Shown piece by piece: positions 6,523 to 9,769 of a stretch of 9,769 nucleotides of DNA. The translations under genes were made by a program, and so were the position numbers. The notes under the pieces are model-generated. The model made no database searches. It saw nothing but the letters and a program-made list of their open reading frames with translations, and had not been told where the DNA came from. The DNA is from Marinagarivorans sp. UBA5868. Its GTDB lineage: Bacteria; Pseudomonadota; Gammaproteobacteria; Pseudomonadales; Cellvibrionaceae. The DNA is taken from positions 7,954 through 17,722 of the forward strand of contig DJFQ01000197.1 in the NCBI GenBank assembly GCA_002432095.1, read 5' to 3'. Position 1 is the stretch's first letter. Each line of letters begins with the position of its first letter.

Positions 6523-7878
6523 GTGGAGCAGAGCGCGCGTCGACGCTGGCGACCCAGCCGCAAAACCCTATTGATCGCCCTTGTGCTTGGCCTAGGCGCT
6601 TTGGCGGCACCCTTGCTTGGCCATTGGTGGTCGGTTTTTGGGGAGGACTGGTTACAGACCGGTTTTATGCTCGCCGGCGGACTCTTCGCCAGTTTGGTGC
6701 TATTGGATTACGCCGCCAGTCGCAGCCAGCCGATGGTACAGGTGGAACGCCAATTGGCCAGCGGCCTGGCACTGAACCAATGGACCGAGGTGAAGTTGAC
6801 GCTGCATCACCGGTTCCGCTATCCAATGGCCGTTGAAGTGTTTGACGGTATTAACAGCGAGGTGGTCAGCGAGCAGGCCCATCAATGGGTGCCGCTGCAA
6901 CCGGAGCAGACCACACAGATCACCTACCGCCTGCGCCCGCTCCAACGCGGCCCTCTCACTCTGACGCACTGCCATTTGCGGGTACCTACGTCCCTGGGGT
7001 TCGGCAGCATTTCCTATCGCGTCACCGCCGAAAGCCTTGCCAAGGTGTATCCGAATTTTTCCGCCATCGCCGCTTACACCATTTTGGCCGCGGAGAACCA
7101 CACCAGCGAACTCGGTATACGGCAGAAGAACCGCCGCGGCCAAGGTCTCGATTTTCATCAGCTGCGCGAATACCGTCAGGGCGACAGCTTGCGGCAGATC
7201 AGTTGGAAAGCATCATCGCGACGCCAGCAATTGATCTCCAAGGAATACCAGGATGAACGCGATCAGAATGTCATTCTGCTGATCGATAGCGGCCGGCGGA
7301 TGCGCGCCAAGGACGACGAACTCGACCATTTCGACCACGCCCTCAACGCCAGCATCCTGGTGAGCTACATTGCTCTGCGCCAGGGCGACAGCGTCGGGGT
7401 GATGAGTTTTGGCAACAGCGACCGCTGGATCAGCCCGCAGAAAGGTGCCGACCGGGTGCGGGTGATTCTCAACGGTTTGTACGACTTACAGGTGGGCAAT
7501 CGGGCGCCGGATTATCTGGCCGCCGCGGAAAAGCTTGCGCAATTGCAGCGCAAACGCTCGCTGATCGTAATCGTCACCAATTCCCGCGATGAAGAGATCG
7601 ACGAGTTACTGATGGCGGTAAAACTCCTGCAAAAACGCCATCTGGTTTTGGTAGCCAACATCCGCGAGGCGGTGCTCGACCAGACGTTGCACGCGCCCAT
7701 CACCACCCTCGACCAGGCGGCCATTTACTCCGGCACCGTCACTTATCTGCAGCAGCGCACAGCGGCCCATCGCAAACTGCAACAAGGTGGTACCTACGCG
7801 GTGGATTGTCTCGCCAAAGAACTCGCGCCGGCACTGGCGAACAGTTATTGGGAAATTAAACGGGCGGGTGTTTTGTGA
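6523..7878 (+). CDS. DUF58 domain protein with vWA-like fold, partner of MoxR
   Basis: The 451-residue protein begins with a basic leader (RRRWRPSRK) and two hydrophobic segments at about 15-33 and 46-62, anchoring it to the inner membrane. Residues 70-165 look like a beta-sandwich region. The DUF58 signature LDFHQLREYRQGDSLRQISWKASSR is at 209-233. A vWA-like domain follows: VILLIDSGRRM at 250-260 is where the metal-site DxSxS would be, but Gly257 and Arg259 replace both serines, and the later Asp position reads VTNSRDE (351-357). Metal binding is therefore doubtful. The GTG start is 5 bases after the MoxR stop and lacks a clear ribosome site, so translation probably depends on coupling. The next ATG (6667) would delete the first membrane segment. 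The protein probably recruits MoxR to the membrane (inference). Confidence 0.92.
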   Translation: MEQSARRRWRPSRKTLLIALVLGLGALAAPLLGHWWSVFGEDWLQTGFMLAGGLFASLVLLDYAASRSQPMVQVERQLASGLALNQWTEVKLTLHHRFRYPMAVEVFDGINSEVVSEQAHQWVPLQPEQTTQITYRLRPLQRGPLTLTHCHLRVPTSLGFGSISYRVTAESLAKVYPNFSAIAAYTILAAENHTSELGIRQKNRRGQGLDFHQLREYRQGDSLRQISWKASSRRQQLISKEYQDERDQNVILLIDSGRRMRAKDDELDHFDHALNASILVSYIALRQGDSVGVMSFGNSDRWISPQKGADRVRVILNGLYDLQVGNRAPDYLAAAEKLAQLQRKRSLIVIVTNSRDEEIDELLMAVKLLQKRHLVLVANIREAVLDQTLHAPITTLDQAAIYSGTVTYLQQRTAAHRKLQQGGTYAVDCLAKELAPALANSYWEIKRAGVL

Positions 7879-7890
7879 TGGATCGGCGGG

Positions 7891-8091
7891 TCAGGGAAGC
7901 AGATAACGATTTAGTTTGCTGCGCCATTCCATGCGCGCCTGCACATGCCGCTGGCGCACCCGGCGCCAGAATCTAAGCAACCCGCGCTGTTGATTGAATG
8001 CACCCATGGGCACGGGCGGCGCGGTTTTGGGATAGGGTTTCCTGCGGTGCACTGTCAAAATCGGTTTTATCTGCACTGTGCATTTTTCCAT
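7891..8091 (-). CDS. possible small basic protein, 66 residues, unrecognised
   Basis: The frame opens at ATG 8091 and ends at TGA 7893-7891, only 12 bases from the stop of the convergent DUF58 gene. An AGGTGA ribosome site sits 6 bases before the ATG, better than several sites in the main operon. The product is rich in Arg and Lys (RFWRRVRQRHVQARMEWRSK near 41-60), with several Pro residues at 19-28, no signal peptide and no membrane segment. Codon choice is ordinary for this genome. Alternatives are chance or decayed sequence. No family was recognised, and support rests only on the ribosome site, the intergenic position and the absence of a better use for the region. Confidence 0.4.
   Translation of the reverse strand: MEKCTVQIKPILTVHRRKPYPKTAPPVPMGAFNQQRGLLRFWRRVRQRHVQARMEWRSKLNRYLLP
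7951..7969. other. perfect 7-base-pair GC-rich hairpin downstream of the DUF58 gene
   Basis: CTGGCGC (7951-7957) and GCGCCAG (7963-7969) pair perfectly around a 5-base loop, 72 bases past the DUF58 stop. No T-run follows on either strand, so it is not a classical intrinsic terminator. It could stabilise the 3' end of the operon message. It lies within the possible small minus-strand gene. Confidence 0.45.
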
Positions 8092-8313
8092 CGCCCTTCA
8101 CCTTTTGCCGGTGGCCAATTCAAAAGTGGTGCCCAGCGGGTTTGCAATATGACGGCCAATCTCCAATTCATCCGCTATGTAGGCAAAGTGGCGGCCTTTT
8201 GACAGAAATCCCAAGCTTTCCCCCGCCGTAGAATGGCGGTGACTGCGAAAAATTGTCAGTTTTGCGTTTTTTATTCCGGTTATTTCTGACTTTCTATTTT
8301 TAACGGCGGCGCT

Positions 8314-8331
8314 ATGACATTTGTCATGACA
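8314..8331. promoter_or_regulatory. overlapping palindromes, candidate operator for the two-component regulator
   Basis: ATGACA-TT-TGTCAT (8314-8327) is a perfect inverted repeat. Its right arm is shared with a second perfect palindrome, TGTCATGACA (8322-8331). Three TGACA half-sites thus lie head to tail within 18 bases, 78 bases before the kinase start. NarL/DesR-type regulators bind short inverted repeats as dimers, so the regulator encoded at 9531 is a reasonable binder. That link is inference. Confidence 0.55.
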
Positions 8332-8397
8332 AACCGCTGACCTTTGCCAATGGCCGAAACGTTTCTTCAGCGCGACAATAGTCCGGTAATTCACTAC

Positions 8398-8401
8398 AGG
8401 A
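8398..8401 (+). promoter_or_regulatory. ribosome binding site that decides the kinase start
   Basis: AGGA lies 8 bases before ATG 8410, which is good spacing, but only 2 bases before ATG 8404. The frame is also open back to TTG 8344 and ATG 8350, but no ribosome site precedes those. Confidence 0.6.
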
Positions 8402-8409
8402 ACATGGAT

Positions 8410-9534
8410 ATGCGAACTTCCGGCGCTCCACTTGTACCGCCCTTGCGGCAGCAATTCGCGATTCTGGTTTTTATCAGTTTTTATTTTGTGCGTTGGTTTT
8501 TTCCCATGGCCGCGCTGGACTGGCTGATTAGTGTCGCAGGCCTGCTGATTTTTCTTGTTTGTTATTTCACCGCATTTAATGTGCAGCGATTAACCCTTGC
8601 GGCGACGCTGACCATGGTAGTGCTTGCGGTGGTTGTGGCGCCCTTTAACAGCGGCGCCAACACGTTCGCGATTTATGCCGCAAGTTTTTTTGCCTATTTT
8701 TTCCCGGCGCGCACCGCGCTTATGCTGTTGACGATGAACATCGCCATCCTCGCCGGCGCCACCTATTTTTTAGAGTTGCATTTTATTTTTTATTTTGTCA
8801 TCGGCGCGGTTACCAGTATCGGCATTGCCGCCTCGGGCATCATCGACCGCCAGCGCCTGGTCCACGAACGACAGGAGCGCCGCTCACAGGAGGAAGTGCA
8901 GCGCCTGGCGAAAATTGCCGAACGCGAGCGTATTGGCCAGGATCTGCACGACACCATCGGCCACAGCCTCACCGCCATCAATCTGAAAACTCAACTCGCC
9001 ATTAAACAATTGGAGCGAGAATTGACAGTGGAGGCGCGACAGAACCTGGAACAGGTTCAGCAGCTGGCACAAACCGCGCTCAAAGATATTCGCCACACCG
9101 TCGCCGGCATCAAAAAGCTCGGGTTAGAGAATGAGTTGGAAGCTCAACGTGATTTGCTGAATTCACTGGGCATCGAACTGCACTATCAATTACCAAAGAC
9201 GTTATTAGCGCCGACACTGGAAAGTGATCTGCTGCTGATTGCGCGGGAGGCGATCACCAATATTCTGCGTCACGCCAATGCCACCCATTGCGAGCTGCTG
9301 TGCCAGACCAGCGGCGAACGCCTGGAAATCCTGATCCGCGACAATGGCAAGGGCATGGACGATAGCGGTGAAGCGCAGTTCGGTGATGGCTTACGGGGCA
9401 TTTTGCAGCGTGTTAATCTGCGCCGCGGCCGCTTGGCGATCAACCCACCCGAGCGATTTGACCCAAATTGGCCGGGCCTGACCCTGCTACTCGACCTGCC
9501 ATGGCCATCTCATGGATCACTGGAGCTGACATGA
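8410..9534 (+). CDS. DesK-like sensor histidine kinase (HisKA_3 type)
   Basis: With the start at 8410 the protein has 374 residues. Five or six membrane segments fill about 15-145, with very short loops and no sensor domain of recognisable type, so sensing is probably within the membrane or its surface. A charged coiled-coil linker (147-178) leads to the HisKA_3 dimer domain ERIGQDLHDTIGHSLTAINLK (174-193), very similar to DesK, with phospho-acceptor His180. The ATPase domain has the N-box REAITNILRHANA (279-291, Asn284), DNGKGM (311-316) and GDGLRGI (325-331). At the phosphatase position five residues after His180 there is His185 where DesK has Gln; this DxxxQ/H motif allows either. It overlaps the response regulator by 4 bases (ATGA), so the two are cotranslated partners. 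The stimulus is unknown; DesK senses membrane fluidity, but that cannot be assumed here. Confidence 0.93.
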   Translation: MRTSGAPLVPPLRQQFAILVFISFYFVRWFFPMAALDWLISVAGLLIFLVCYFTAFNVQRLTLAATLTMVVLAVVVAPFNSGANTFAIYAASFFAYFFPARTALMLLTMNIAILAGATYFLELHFIFYFVIGAVTSIGIAASGIIDRQRLVHERQERRSQEEVQRLAKIAERERIGQDLHDTIGHSLTAINLKTQLAIKQLERELTVEARQNLEQVQQLAQTALKDIRHTVAGIKKLGLENELEAQRDLLNSLGIELHYQLPKTLLAPTLESDLLLIAREAITNILRHANATHCELLCQTSGERLEILIRDNGKGMDDSGEAQFGDGLRGILQRVNLRRGRLAINPPERFDPNWPGLTLLLDLPWPSHGSLELT

Positions 9535-9769
9535 CCACACCCGGCAAGATCCGTCTGTTTCTGGTGGAAGACCAGACCTTGGTACGCGATGCGCTCAGCC
9601 AGTTGTTGAGCCTGCAGGAGGATGTCACCGTAGTGGGCAGCGCGGCCAACGGACTGGAAGCGCAAACAACCATTCCGGCGTGCCGGCCGGATCTGGTACT
9701 CAGCGATATCGAAATGCCCGAGTGCGACGGCCTCACCCTGTGCCGCTGGCTGCGTGAACACCATCCGCA
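9531..9769 (+). CDS. NarL/DesR-type response regulator (N-terminal receiver, truncated by window end)
   Basis: Seventy-nine codons are visible. The receiver domain has the acidic pair Glu13-Asp14 (LVEDQ), phospho-acceptor Asp59 (LVLSDIEMPECDG, 55-67) and the usual pattern of hydrophobic strands. A GGAG at 9522-9525, 5 bases before the ATG, lies inside the end of the kinase gene, and the start overlaps its stop by 4 bases. Pairing with a HisKA_3 kinase predicts a C-terminal LuxR-type helix-turn-helix, but that part lies outside the window. The phosphorylated protein would act as a DNA-binding dimer. Confidence 0.92.
   Translation, partial: MTTPGKIRLFLVEDQTLVRDALSQLLSLQEDVTVVGSAANGLEAQTTIPACRPDLVLSDIEMPECDGLTLCRWLREHHP

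Larger units (their letters stand above)
8092..8409 (+). other. non-coding leader of the sensor kinase gene
   Basis: No convincing gene is present here. The right part (8247-8303) is distinctly AT-rich, unlike its surroundings, and probably contains the kinase promoter, but no well-spaced -35/-10 pair could be chosen. TGACA or TGTCA occurs five times between 8200 and 8331, three of them in the palindrome at 8314-8331. The left part (8098-8214, minus strand) reads as a short open frame that might be a gene remnant. Confidence 0.5.

Noticed and set aside
7951..7969. Intrinsic terminator for the six-gene operon
   Set aside because: The stem is good but no T-run follows on either strand.
7945..8231. 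Plus-strand frames of 85 and 77 codons between the DUF58 and kinase genes
   Set aside because: No ribosome site or family likeness was seen, and the minus strand holds a frame with a much better start signal.
8199..8234. Kinase promoter made of TTGACA (8199-8204) and TAGAAT (8229-8234)
   Set aside because: Both boxes are good, but the 24-base spacing is far beyond the 16-18 that sigma70 accepts.
8344..8409. Kinase start at TTG 8344 or ATG 8350
   Set aside because: Neither has a ribosome site. ATG 8410 has AGGA 8 bases upstream and places the first membrane segment at a normal distance from the N-terminus.
8098..8454. 118-codon minus-strand frame as a full gene
   Set aside because: Its first part is antisense to the kinase leader and N-terminus and has no coding-like features; only the last third looks plausible and is reported as a low-interest finding.

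Overview
The window looks like the chromosome of a Gram-negative gammaproteobacterium. It has high GC (near 60% by eye), tight gene packing with four-base ATGA overlaps, a signal-peptide-bearing M16 zinc peptidase and a DesK-type two-component pair. A marine Cellvibrio/Microbulbifer-like relative would fit, but nothing here fixes the genus. No tRNA, rRNA, insertion sequence, phage gene or CRISPR array was seen.

Layout. Positions 1-755 (minus) hold the first 251 codons of an exported M16 (pitrilysin/insulinase-type) metallopeptidase whose 3' end lies outside the window. A 265-base divergent intergenic region (756-1020) carries one candidate promoter in each direction and three degenerate copies of a 21-base repeat. 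From 1021 to 7878 six plus-strand genes form one compact operon: an RDD-family membrane protein, a SpoIIM/DUF95 membrane protein, a DUF4129 membrane protein, a DUF4350 membrane protein, a MoxR-type AAA+ ATPase and a DUF58 protein. The first five genes overlap their successors by 4 or 8 bases, and the sixth starts 5 bases after the fifth stops. After it comes a 531-base stretch with a possible small basic minus-strand gene (7891-8091) and an AT-rich leader with a striking overlapping palindrome. Positions 8410-9534 encode a DesK-like sensor kinase, overlapping by 4 bases a NarL/DesR-type response regulator that runs off the right end.

How the genes fit together. The six-gene operon is the most interesting unit. 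MoxR ATPases usually sit next to a DUF58/vWA-type partner and are thought to act as chaperones or remodellers. Here the MoxR-DUF58 pair is fused by operon structure to four integral membrane proteins. From memory, the same six families occur around moxR2 in Mycobacterium tuberculosis (Rv3690-Rv3695), so the module is widespread, but its substrate and role are not established. The likely reading is a membrane-embedded assembly serviced from the cytoplasm by an AAA+ ATPase. Nothing in the window names the substrate.

The kinase-regulator pair is a separate unit, probably controlled from the 8092-8409 leader and possibly autoregulated through the palindrome there.
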